64,000 nucleotides of DNA from Megascapheus bottae (taxonomy: Eukaryota > Chordata > Mammalia > Rodentia > Geomyidae), in assembly GCA_024803745.1 (NCBI GenBank), contig JANJXV010000016.1, forward strand, positions 40,715,001-40,779,000. The letters run 5' to 3'. A program made the position numbers and the translations under genes. Each line of letters opens with the position of its first letter. The first letter of the stretch is position 1. The notes beneath the pieces are model-generated. The model was not told the origin of the DNA, did not search any database, and saw only the letters and a list, made by a program, of their open reading frames with translations. Of the stretch, positions 11,815 to 21,907 are shown piece by piece.

Positions 11815-12450
11815 TTGCTACCTTTCGTTTTTTTGTTGTGAATTATGCTGGCCATACTTCCAATATGGTGTTTAGGAAAGCTGAGGAAGAAGAAATCTGT
11901 GTCCTGTTTTCAGTAGTAGGGGGGAAGCAGTAAGTCCTTTCCCACATACAGCGTGACTGTTGGTAAAGCTGAAGGAGTTTCCTCTAATTGTAATTGAATA
12001 GGGATTGGTATTTTTTATAATTCTTTCTTCTGCATCCTTAAGGAATTAGTTCTGGTTTTGATAAACACTTTTCATGTGGCAAATTGCATTCATTTATCTT
12101 ATATGTTGAACCAGCTCTACATTCCTGGAATAAACTCATAATTGGTTATTATGTATTATGTTTTTCATGGATTTATGGATTATGTTTGCTGTTGTTTAAC
12201 TGGGAATATTTTTGCTTGTATATTCATGAGGGATATTTATTTATAGCTTTATGTTGCTCTACAAATTGTCTTTTCTGTAGTCTGGGCAATACACAAGACA
12301 TGTTGGAAATGAACTTTACAACTTGTGGGGGGAGTTATGGGGGAATGTGAAGTGGGAGGAAAACGAGGGAAATGGATTCATTGCCTTAGGTAGGTAATTA
12401 TAACTCCTCTATACATCACCTTAACAATTAAATTACATTTGAAAACATTA
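11815..12450 (+). mobile_element. L1 copy with 5' inversion
   Basis: Bases ~11815-12225 read on the minus strand as L1 ORF2: a segment equivalent to IPGMQGWFNI lies near 12090-12125, and segments equivalent to SPLLFN and NIVLEVLA lie near 11845-11900. Bases ~12290-12450 are the L1 3' UTR in sense orientation: atgttggaaatgaactttac, a G-rich block, then tctatacatcaccttaaca before the tail. The element is inserted in + orientation with its ORF2 part inverted, consistent with twin priming. Many stops are present, so it is inactive. Confidence 0.75.
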
Positions 12451-12582
12451 ATGAATGGCTTACAAGATATTCCCCTCTTCTCTTTGTGTTCAGGGCATTT
12501 TTGCTGTCTAGTAGAATTTGTCACTAAAATCACCGGTGACTGAAGTTCTCTTTGTTAGCACGTTTTGGTTTTGGTCGTTTTG

Positions 12583-12782
12583 TCTGCCATGGTGCTTGTA
12601 CTTGGGGCCTAAGCACTGTCCCTGAGATCTTTTGCTCAAAGCTAGCACTTTTGAGCCACAGCTCTACTTCTGGTTTTCTGGTGGTTAATTGGAGATAAGA
12701 GTCTTATGGCCTTTCCTCTCTGGGCTGGCTTTGAACTGTGATCCTCACATGGCAGCCTGTTTAGTAGTTAAGGTTTATAAGC
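12583..12782 (-). mobile_element. Composite SINE: 7SL-like + Geo (antisense)
   Basis: Antisense Geo half (ttgagccacagctctacttc), antisense linker (taattggagataagagtc) and antisense 7SL-like body (gggctggctttgaactgtga), degraded at its right end. Confidence 0.85.
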
Positions 12783-13203
12783 AGTTTTCAATGGGAGTTC
12801 AGTGCTCCAAAGTCAGACTTCAATGGATATTTAAAGATCATATTATGGAGCGGATTACATTGTAAGTATCAGGATTCAGGTGGCAACTGATGACACTTTC
12901 AGAAGTAGAACAAAGATGGAGTGACTAAAATTAGGATAACAGATTGAATTTGGGCTGAGTGTATTTATACATCCACACTGCAGACTGCAGACTGTGGCAG
13001 AGATATTAGTTTCTTTACAAGACTAGACTATGACTTGTGAAATCTGTCTCGGAAATTTATTACTGCAGAATAGAAGATTCCACCATAATTAGGAAGAAAA
13101 AGTGGGCAAGGCTGGTGTAAACAGTCTGGTAGAAATTTATAGGTCCTGGAAACCCTGTTCTCATTAGATTAGCCACCGCATTTTGCTGCTTAAGAAACAA
13201 AAA

Positions 13204-13435
13204 CAGCTGGATCCTGGTGGCTCACATCTATAATACTAGCGAGTGAGTAGCCTTCTTATTTGAGAGTCGTGATTCAGAGCTAACCCAGGCAAGAAAGTCC
13301 ATGAGACTCTTATCTCCAGTTAGCCACAGGAAAACTAGAATTGGTGCTGTGGTTCAAAGTAGTAGGGTACTAGCCATTAGCAAAAAAAACCCAGGGACAA
13401 CTCCCAGGCCCTAAGTTCAATCCCCATAAGTATAA
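13204..13435 (+). mobile_element. Composite SINE: 7SL-like + Geo
   Basis: ggtggctcacatctataata begins the left half. The linker is ctcttatctccagttagcca, and the right half includes gctgtggttcaaagtagtag and the B-box-like aagttcaatcccc. It is an old, degenerate copy. Confidence 0.82.
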
Positions 13436-15079
13436 CAACAGCAACAAAAAGCCTAGTAGATTTTGATAAGAGCCTTGTTCCTACATTAAATAATAACAAG
13501 TCAGTGACTCCAAATTTAGGTAGAGAAATTTTGCATACATTAGAAATGCCATTTAACTTCAACAATCCTCCAGCTGAGTGATTAGCAATATGCAGAATTC
13601 ACCCTTCTGGCTGTGCAACTTTTTTCTTTATCCCGGACCTGTTTTACCACTCCTTCTCAAAATTACTGGAGTTGTGCTTCCAGACTGGAGTGATGCTTGT
13701 TAGTTTTTTGTTTTTTTTGTTTTTTTTTTAACTCTGTATCTTACCATCTTTGACTTGTGCACGTATACATTCAGACACCTTTAAATGTCTTGGCAAAATG
13801 CTATGATAAGAACAAAATAGAGTTTACAGCCAAGCTATTCGTAACCCTTAAGGGTGAGACTTTCCTTTCTCCTTCCACCCATCAAATTTTGTCTGAATAA
13901 ACTGTTCGATTAATATTTATGCTGCACGCCTCACTGCTCATATTTAAATGAAGACAATCCTCTCAGAATTTTATTCTCAGGTGAACACAACAAAATCCAC
14001 AGGGATCCAAGCAGAAACGCAAGAGCACATGGGTGTGTGGTGCTTTCATTATTTCCATGCCTCGATGCAGACACAGCAGTAAGAGCAGGAGACTTTTGCT
14101 AGACATGTTTGGCTGGATCCAACCGCCCGTCTAGACTGCAGTTTCATCCCATCAGTGTGGAAGCAAGCACACCAGGGTAATGGAAGATGGTGATTAGATG
14201 CCATTTTTACCCTGAAATTACTCTCCTAAAGGATTAATAACTTAATTTGTGTTTTAGGAACTTGCTATTACTTTAAAGTCATTTGGGCTAAAATTTGAAA
14301 ATTATTTGAAACAAGTGAATCACAGCATTCTGCTTAAGCACAGAAAGCAATAAGATGTAAGCTTATTACCTAGAATCAGAGCGGCGTGATACTGCCTGCT
14401 AAATTCTTCATTACTCTCTATTTCTTGTTGGTGCTTCTGGAATTGTACAATATTGCTTTTAGATAATAGCATGCACTCAGTAGCAAAGATACCTTCAATC
14501 CCTCAACCAGATTTGCTACTACTTACATTTCATGCCACCACATTTTGCTTGTGTAAATATGAACCATGAGTTTATTAATTTGAGGGGGCAGTTTTACTGG
14601 ACTTTAATCACAAGGCTTGCACTTGCTATTCTGGGGGAAAACTACCGAGATGCACAATGAAACCTAGTTTCCACTGGTTATTTTTAGGGTAGCATCTTGC
14701 TTGCTTGCTTGGAAGTCATAATGAACCGCTGGTGTCTGGAATTTTATTATTATTTTGAAGATACACATTTGTAAAATGCTTTTAAATTTTCAACTAAAAT
14801 AGAATTTTATTTCTCTCATTTACATGCCAAACATGGACCTACTTAAATTACATATTTTTCTGTGATTTTTTTACATGAAATATGTGAAGCCATAGGTTAT
14901 CCACAGTGATTTACATTGGTCTAGATGTTGGTGGACGTGTAAGATAGAGAAAGGGTGAAATTATTTTTAATTATACTAAGGTGAAGAGTAGTACAATTCT
15001 GAACTGAGATTTTTTTAATCCCCAAATGGAAATCAGGTTGAGTTTTGTTGATTTGATTGATTGTGTTTAGAGGTTGATT
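13436..15079. other. Repeat-poor intronic DNA
   Basis: Apart from a T-rich run at 13706-13731, no SINE, L1 or LTR is recognised across about 1.6 kb. This is a long gap for this SINE-dense region. AT-rich motifs typical of developmental enhancers occur, but I cannot assign function. Confidence 0.45.
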
Positions 15080-15090
15080 TTAACTCAGAA

Positions 15091-15321
15091 TTTTTTTTTA
15101 TTGATGTTGGGGTAATGTACAGAGGGTTTACAGTTAACATTCATCAGGTAATGGGTATATCACTTCTTGAACATTGTTACCCCTTCCCATGCTTTTCTCC
15201 CACTTTCCTTCCCCTCATCCCCTCCCACTAATTTTGTTTTGCTCTTACCTTCCCTGTTTCAAATAAGCAAATAAAGATATGTACGCTATCAGGTACGGAA
15301 GTCAGACACAGTAACAATATG
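15091..15321 (-). mobile_element. L1 3' end, 5'-truncated, with perfect TSD
   Basis: Poly-T at the left, then the antisense 3' UTR: gtacagagggtttacagtta, gttaccccttcccatgc and a C-rich block, ending near gtaacaatatg. The direct repeat ttaactcagaa flanks it exactly (15080-15090 and 15322-15332), proving a retrotransposition event of ~231 bp. Confidence 0.9.
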
Positions 15322-15332
15322 TTAACTCAGAA

Positions 15333-15789
15333 ATTTACATGACTTTAATAACTTAAAACTTTAACTTAGTTTCCAGTCTTTGAGCACATGGGGATGTTGA
15401 CGTGCAATATTTCACACCAAAGCGAAACAGCAATGGGACACACCATTGTCTTTGAGCTACAGGAGAGAGTTTCTCCACAATGACCACAATGCTGGAGAAT
15501 TCCCCTCACAATCCTGTCATCCCCATACCAAATGAAAACAGCACATGCAGCTAGGTATAGTGCATAGGGGATGATGAACCAACAAGTATGATACAGGATT
15601 GTTCACTTACTAAACAGGACATCTAGCATTTCTTTAAAATATACTCCTATTGTTAAAAGAAAGAAAACGTAGTTAAGCAGCGGGTCCCCTAAGAGGCACT
15701 GGTGATATCATTACTATTTGAGATGAAAGATGGCCTCTCCATACAAGTGTCACCTGAGGAGTGTGCAAAACGACAGGACAAAGAGTTGT
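15333..15789. other. Unassigned intronic DNA
   Basis: No recognised repeat. It could be the upstream part of the repeat at 15790-15940. Confidence 0.35.
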
Positions 15790-15940
15790 AAGCCAGTATT
15801 TGGTGTTTAACCAAAAATCAAAAGCAATAAGAATAACTCAATAGAAGTAGGAACTTTCAGCTTTAAAGTTAGATCTCCCTTTGTATTATTGGAGGTCTTG
15901 CACAACAGTAGAGAATTATGGCAATTTTTTTGCATTGTCC
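15790..15940 (+). repeat. Repeat copy shared with 17750-17905 (probable L1 3' UTR)
   Basis: Shares a long diverged block with the reverse complement of 17750-17905, including ctcaatagaagtaggaa, agatctccctttgtattat, ggaggtcttgcacaacagta and tttttgcattgtc. The partner copy continues into an L1-type 3' end, so L1 3' UTR is the likeliest source. Confidence 0.6.
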
Positions 15941-16109
15941 TAAATTTCTAAGGCTATAAACTTATCCAGAAGTCCCAGTGTTCATTTTAATGAGATTTCT
16001 GTTGGGCCAAGTTGCTTAGCACTGAAAAAATGCAGTTCTGCTTTGCAAAGGGATTTCTTGGTGTTATAAAATACAGAATTATAATTTCGTCAAAAACTAA
16101 ACCACTAGC

Positions 16110-16330
16110 AAGGGTGCTGGTGGCTCACTCCTATAATCCTAGCTACTCAGGAGGCTGAGATGTGAGGATTATAATTTGAAGCCAGAGGGGCAAGAAAGTC
16201 TATGAGACTTTGAAACTTTCAAAGATCCCAAAGCAGAGCAGCGGCTCAAGTGGTAGAACATTAGCCCGGGGAAGAAAAGCTCGGGAACAGCACCCAATCC
16301 CTGAGTTCTAGACCCAGGATTGGCACTAAA
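16110..16330 (+). mobile_element. Composite SINE: 7SL-like + Geo
   Basis: ctcctataatcctagctact and aggaggctgagatgtgagga begin the 7SL-like half. The Geo half includes agcggctcaagtggtagaac and gagttctagaccc. The middle linker is partly lost. Confidence 0.84.
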
Positions 16331-16523
16331 TCATTGAAAAGGAAAACATGAATATCATATTGAAATGTGACTGTATTCTCTCCTGAAAGCTAAGCTCATT
16401 AATAAAATACAGTTCCCACTTGTATGCAACAAAATAAAAACCTATAAATTTTAGAAGTCTAAAATTTTAGTATGTCTAAATTAAATTATATCTATGCATA
16501 TCACATATTGGATGTGAATGCAT

Positions 16524-16640
16524 CTAAAGAACAAAGAAAGAAAAAAGGAAAAGAGAAAGAGGGAGGAAGGAAAAGAGGCCGTCAAAGAAGAATGGAGAGA
16601 GGGAGGGAAAAAAAGGAGAGAGGGAGGGAAGGAAATAAAG
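16524..16640 (+). repeat. Purine-rich (GAAA/GGGA) low-complexity tract
   Basis: Over 100 bases of almost pure A/G. The 67- and 71-codon Lys/Arg/Glu-rich ORFs here are translations of this tract. Confidence 0.9.
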
Positions 16641-16965
16641 GAACACTTTGTATCATTTTCTCTTTTGCCATCACCTTCAAAATTTAATTATAAAAAATTG
16701 CTTTATATTCCACTTCTATAGAAAACTCTTCTCTACTTGCTAAATTTCCAAGGAAGGAGAAAAGAACATTCTTGAAAGATTTAATAGCCTACTGTGTTGT
16801 TGGAATTAGCTTAACAAACTACTTAAGTGAATCCAGAAATTTGACTCATCCAGAAACTTTGGAATTACAAAGAATACATACAGTCCATCTAGTTACCTGT
16901 GTTGGCAATGAACCAGTAGAAGGTTAGTTCACTAATTCACAAAATCAAGAGCCTGTCATCTGAAA

Positions 16966-17190
16966 CCAGGGACCAGTGGCTCATACCTGTCACGCCAGCT
17001 ACTCGGAAGACTGACAGCTGAGGATAACATTGTGCAGCTAGCCTGAGCACAAAAGTCTGTGCGATGCTTATCATCGATCAAACAGAAAATGCCAATGGCT
17101 CATGTGGTAGAGCTCTTTAGACAGAAAGCAAAAAGGCCAAAAGAAAGCGTAAAACACAACGACCTGAGTCCAAACCCTGGTACCTGCAAA
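16966..17190 (+). mobile_element. Composite SINE, old copy
   Basis: ccagtggctcatacctgtca and agctactcggaaga mark the 7SL-like half. aatggctcatgtggtagagc and the B-box-like gagtccaaaccc mark the Geo half. Divergence is high. Confidence 0.75.
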
Positions 17191-17608
17191 CTCATAAAAG
17201 AGAGTATGCCTTAGCCCTGTAGAAGGCCTCAGGACCAGATCTCTGTGTACTGAACGTGGCTTTTTCTTTGTCTGAGTTGAATAGTCCTTAGTTACATTGT
17301 TCTGTGTGTGTGTGTAAATGAAGATAGATGATTTTATGAAAATAAAACGGATGTGTTTATTCTCCCTGGTACAAGATCTCAAAAGTATATCATTTTACAT
17401 GTATATAGTTTTTTCTGCATTGAACATTATTTTTTTCTTCCCTATTTATACCTAAAGACAGCTTCCATTTCAATTTTACCTGAATAAATTTTGGGTTGTC
17501 TTCTATCTCTTTCATGTCAGATGTTGCCAGGCAAATTTTCTGGCTTGATTAATAAATTCTGCTTTAGACAAAGACATACCCAAATGGTTTGATTTCAACT
17601 AGTGTTGA
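17191..17608. other. Unassigned intronic DNA
   Basis: Short (TG) run near 17303-17315. Nothing else recognised. Confidence 0.4.
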
Positions 17609-17945
17609 TTTTTTTTTTTAAAAAAAAGCTTATTGTAAAAGTGAGGTACAGTGCAATTGCAGTTATATAATAAGGTAATGATAGTACATTTCTTTTTGAA
17701 CAGTGTTACCCCCTCCCTCATTTTTTCTCACTACCCTCATCCCTCATTTGACAATGCAAAAACATTTCCATAATTCTGTACTGTTCTGCAAGACCTCCGG
17801 TAATACAAAGGGAGATCTAGCTTTGAAGCCCAAATTCCTACTTCTATTGATTATTGCTTTGGATTTTGGTAATAAATTGAGGCATAAACACAAATTACTG
17901 GCTTCCACCCTTCGTCCTGTCCTAGTAAAGTTCATTTCCAACATA
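17609..17945 (-). mobile_element. L1 3' end (antisense, 5'-truncated)
   Basis: Poly-T then an A run, then the antisense L1 terminal block (agtacatttctttttgaaca, gtgttaccccctccctcatt). It continues into longer 3' UTR sequence shared with 15790-15940 and ending near gttcatttccaacat, whose sense form also occurs at 12301-12321. Confidence 0.75.
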
Positions 17946-18949
17946 ATGTCTAGTGAGTATCACCGCTGCATTGGTTCTTTTGATCCCAGACTTCAGCTCA
18001 GCACCCAGCTTTGTCTTCAAAGTCTCGGGAATTAGAAACTGCAGCTAAGAGAGAGATGGTGGGAGACGTCAGAAGAGATGGATGAGGTATCTTTTGTGAC
18101 CTTAGAGCAGCTGTTTATACATGGCATACTCTTGGTTAAAGCTAACATGATGATAAAATCCCATTAAATCTCTACTAGCAGGTTTAAGATGTGTGAGCTG
18201 AGCATGCGTTTGATATCAGAAGGTTAGACCTCAATGCTTACAAGGGCCCAGCCTTGAATTGTTCTGTTTTCTCCTACATTTACTCTACATTACAAGGGCA
18301 GGAATGAAAGGTGGCATTGTAAATACATAAAGTAAAGAGATATTGTTCCCCAGGGTCTGAGGAATATAACATTCTCTATGTGACTCCAAAGAGAGCATGA
18401 TAAAACATTTAGCACTCTGAGCTTTGATATCTCCACATATCTCTCAGAGAAGCTGAGTCGTGGTCTGCCACATGCCTTCTTTCCCTTTGTTTATGGGCCA
18501 TCTGAGAACACAGTTACTACAAAGCCACTAGAATACTGAATAAATGAGGGATCCAGGCATGAAGTAAAAAAAAAGCCTAAGAGCTATTTTTAATATTCTT
18601 TTCTTCTGCAGCAGCTCAGAAGCAATGAAAATAGAATGTGCTTGGGAAAAAAAGCAGATGTCTGAGAAGGGACTAACAAGAGAATTCGCAAAGAAGATGT
18701 TTGAAAAAAGACTTAGAAGTGGAAATTGATACTAATCTTTCTGCTCTCACTTATTCTGGTTGATTATTTTATCTTATGCCAAAATTTGAGCAGGGAGATA
18801 GTTTTGTGGAAGACTGACTTTGCAGAGTACAAGACGCACAATTCCTGAACACCTAAGTTGGGAGGTATCCATAAACGCATTATTATTGCAGGAGCACTCA
18901 GTATTTCTAAGTGCCTAATGCTTATTCTGAACTTCTCAGCATTATGGTT
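17946..18949. other. Unassigned intronic DNA
   Basis: May begin with more of the L1 3' UTR. Otherwise unique-looking, with no gene evidence. Confidence 0.35.
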
Positions 18950-18964
18950 ATGCATTTTTAAATT

Positions 18965-19388
18965 TTTTTCTCTTATATTTTTATTGTAATTAATAGAAGA
19001 GTTACATTATATTTACCAGATAGAAGGTTCATTACTTCACATACATTGATACTCTTTCTCATGTCTTGGTCCCTATTTCTCTCGCCCCACCTCAGCCCCT
19101 CATCTTGTTTTCCCCCCTTCCCTATCCAACTTCAAATAACCAAGTACCCATATATACAGTATATCAGCTAACCAGGTGAAATATTGTAACAATATGAGAT
19201 AACCAAGGGACATCAAAAGAGATGAGAGATAACATAGTACATCAAAAAAAACAATCACTCATTATATGGATTTTGTTTCTATATTCTGGAGGTCCTTTCA
19301 TTTAGCATCATTCTATATGGCTTTAAGTATCTAGGTTTTCTATTGTAAATCTCTGCTAGGAGAGCCCAAGTTATCTGCTGATTATGAC
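18965..19388 (-). mobile_element. L1 3' end with perfect 15-bp TSD
   Basis: Antisense L1 3' terminus (ttttattgtaattaatagaa, agttacattatatttaccag, acattgatactctttctcat) extending through ~424 bp of 3' UTR. The 15-bp direct repeat atgcatttttaaatt flanks it at 18950-18964 and 19389-19403. The insertion is recent enough to keep a perfect duplication. Confidence 0.93.
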
Positions 19389-19403
19389 ATGCATTTTTAA
19401 ATT

Positions 19404-19989
19404 CTATAGATTAATTTTCATTCATTTGGAGGTTGTAGTTTCATTATTGAACAAATATTTAGTAATATTTTTTTCTTTAGCTGTATCACTTAGAGCTTTT
19501 TTTCTAGTTGATAAGAAATGTAAAAGCATGTTTACACAGGCCCAACGTGTTTTACAAAATGCCTTGCTTCCAAGTAAGTTTTACATTTCAGGAATTATAA
19601 TCTAGGGTAGAGCTTAGGACATTACCTGTTTTTCTTTTCCTTCTTTATAGAATTTAAGATCTAGTCTAATGAGAATAGTATAAATATACTATGAGGACAT
19701 TAATATCACATGAAAAATCAGTGGTGAAATGTGACACTCATGAACAAAGAAAATTATATTCCTACCACAGGAGACCAACAAACTCTGTGAGGAGGAATTG
19801 GGCAGGCTCTGTAAAGCATGTGGTTTAGACCCTACAGGATTGTTTCCATCTGAAGGCAAGGTGAAAACATTCAAGGCAAAGGCGTAGACAGAAGAAACAC
19901 ATCTCCTGTGCAAGAAATAATGGGAAATTCATTAGGTCTCGATGGCTTCTCTGAAGGCCAAAGTTTCTGCCATTTCCTGACAATAGATT
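19404..19989. other. Unassigned intronic DNA
   Basis: Unique-looking AT-rich sequence. ORFs of 73-74 codons have no recognisable features. Confidence 0.4.
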
Positions 19990-20005
19990 TATCTTACCAA
20001 TTTTT

Positions 20006-20142
20006 TAAATATTTTTTATTGTAATTAATAAAAGGGTTACATGATATTTGCCAGATAGAAGGTGCATTAATTCACATACATTGATACCCTTTCACATGTC
20101 TTGGTACCCATTACCCTCCCCCCCACCCCCCACCCGTCTTGG
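20006..20142 (-). mobile_element. L1 3' end, ~137 bp, with perfect 16-bp TSD
   Basis: Antisense L1 terminus (ttttttattgtaattaataa, agggttacatgatatttgcc) followed by a C-rich stretch. The direct repeat tatcttaccaattttt occurs at 19990-20005 and 20143-20158. Confidence 0.93.
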
Positions 20143-20158
20143 TATCTTACCAATTTTT

Positions 20159-21690
20159 AAAAGAACTATTGTGGTTATCTTTAGCAATTTTCATTTTTCA
20201 TGTTCCAACTATAATTCTCTCCCTATATTTCACCCCCCCCAACCAGCATCAGTGTAAATAGCAAAACCTTGAAGCATGCGATTGTAATGTTGGCACAAAT
20301 ATTTTCCCACAGATCTGTTCGTAGACATGAGCACACAGCAGGTCCTTAGAAGAGGGATGAGATATTGAAATACTAGGCCCCTCTAGGAGCCTTCAGATGG
20401 GATTGCGTTATCTCGCTCATTGTGGATATGAAGCAGAGGGATTCAAGTGTGCTTATTAAGCTCCAGTAGAGGAACGCATGCCTCATCACCGTGTAGACAA
20501 GAGGATGAGTGGGTTCCGTCTTCATCTAGCCAGGGAGAGTTCTGCCCAGAGAAGGACCTCTCTACTCTGGCTTATGGATTGCAATCATAGCTCTTCGTTG
20601 TGCATTGTTCTCTAACCTGTGAGAGGAATCCCTCACGCTGTTTGGTAGACTTTACTCTTAGATGTCTTTGGATGACAGGATGAAGCCATGGCCTGAGCAT
20701 GCGTAAGCCATGTCTTCAGGTGAAATCATTTTTGTGTGAATGTATGCAGTAATTGGTTGTGATTGTCACTAGAAGTTGGACTGTTTTGTTTTGATGAATT
20801 TAAAAAAAAATCATTCAAGTTTCAAGTTCAATAGAGTGTTTTACTCCCTCTGGGCCACTTTTAGCCTCTCACCCTGGATTCCAGTAAACTGAGGACCCCT
20901 GTGTTCAAGGGACAGTACATGTCATCTTAGAGTGCTCAATGTCCTTTACTTAGAGGAACTGTGTTCAGGAGTAAATAACATGAAGATGGAATTGTGCTGT
21001 TTCTATGGCCTCGAGCAATCCTTCGTCCGGATTGAGCTTTCATAAATGCTCTGGATATTAAGCTATTATTTTTTCCACGAATTAAATGTCAGTAGCCACA
21101 GGCCTGCTTTTCTTAGGCCAATCTACTTGTTTATACCTCACCTGGCAAGACCTGGGGTTTCAGTCTCTCATGGTGACTGCGGCTGTGACTCCTGGCTGCT
21201 GAGTTCTTGTTTTAGATTTTTTTTGGGGGGGGGGGAGATGTAGAATCCTAGTGAGTACCTCAGAGTGTGATTATTACTTGTGATACATATTTCAAGATCT
21301 ACTTGGAAAATAAAAGAATCTTATCAGTACTCCTAAAGTTTATACGGTATTTCTGGTCTGAAAGACAAACAACTTGTTTGCACAATATTACAATTTTGAA
21401 AGAATCTGTTGGCAGAAATGTGAATACCTACCCACCCAAATTCCCCCATGCCTCTTCAGTCCTTGCTTCCCTTTCTACTCCTACTCTTCCTCTTTTTCTT
21501 CCTCCTTCTCTTTTTTCTTTTTTCCCAAAGTGCTCTGTTCTTTACTTGAGTTAAATGTTTCCTTGGTCTGGTTTTCTGCTACTTCTTCCTAAGCAGCTTC
21601 TTTTTATGGTCATTTATAAGGACACAACTTACTTATTCATGAAAATATTGTGCTGCTCTTACTTACAGTATTTCGGTGTACTATCAATAA
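20159..21690. other. Unassigned intronic DNA with homopolymer and pyrimidine tracts
   Basis: A G-run follows a T-run at 21217-21235, and a CT-rich tract lies at about 21470-21530. ORFs of 65-95 codons overlap these tracts and are not supported as genes. The part at 20270-20760 is more GC-rich, without a named repeat. Confidence 0.4.
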
Positions 21691-21702
21691 AAAGCATTTG
21701 TT

Positions 21703-21895
21703 AGGCCGGGAGTTTGGCCTAGTGGTTAAAGTGCTTGCCTAGCATGCATGAAGACCCAGGTTCGATTCCTCGGTACCACATACATAGAAAAAAGCCGGAA
21801 GTGGTGCTGAGGCTCAAGTGGTAGAGCTCTAGCCTTGAGAAAGTCCAAGGACAGTGCTCAGGCCCTGAGCTCAAGCCCAGGACTGGCAAAAAAAA
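21703..21895 (+). mobile_element. IDL-Geo SINE, young copy with TSD
   Basis: Near-consensus dimer with an A-box variant carrying ggttaaagtgc instead of ggtagagtgc, a B box ggttcgattcc, and a pure A tail. Flanked by aaagcatttgtt at 21691-21702 and 21896-21907. Confidence 0.95.
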
Positions 21896-21907
21896 AAAGC
21901 ATTTGTT

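Noticed and set aside
16472..16721. Lys/Arg/Glu-rich ORFs
   Set aside because: Translation of a purine-rich low-complexity tract.
17703..18035. 110-codon + strand ORF
   Set aside because: Lies across an antisense L1 3' UTR.
21703..21775. tRNA-Ala gene
   Set aside because: A and B boxes are present, but as the left monomer of a SINE with a Geo monomer, A tail and target-site duplication. The cloverleaf is not maintained.
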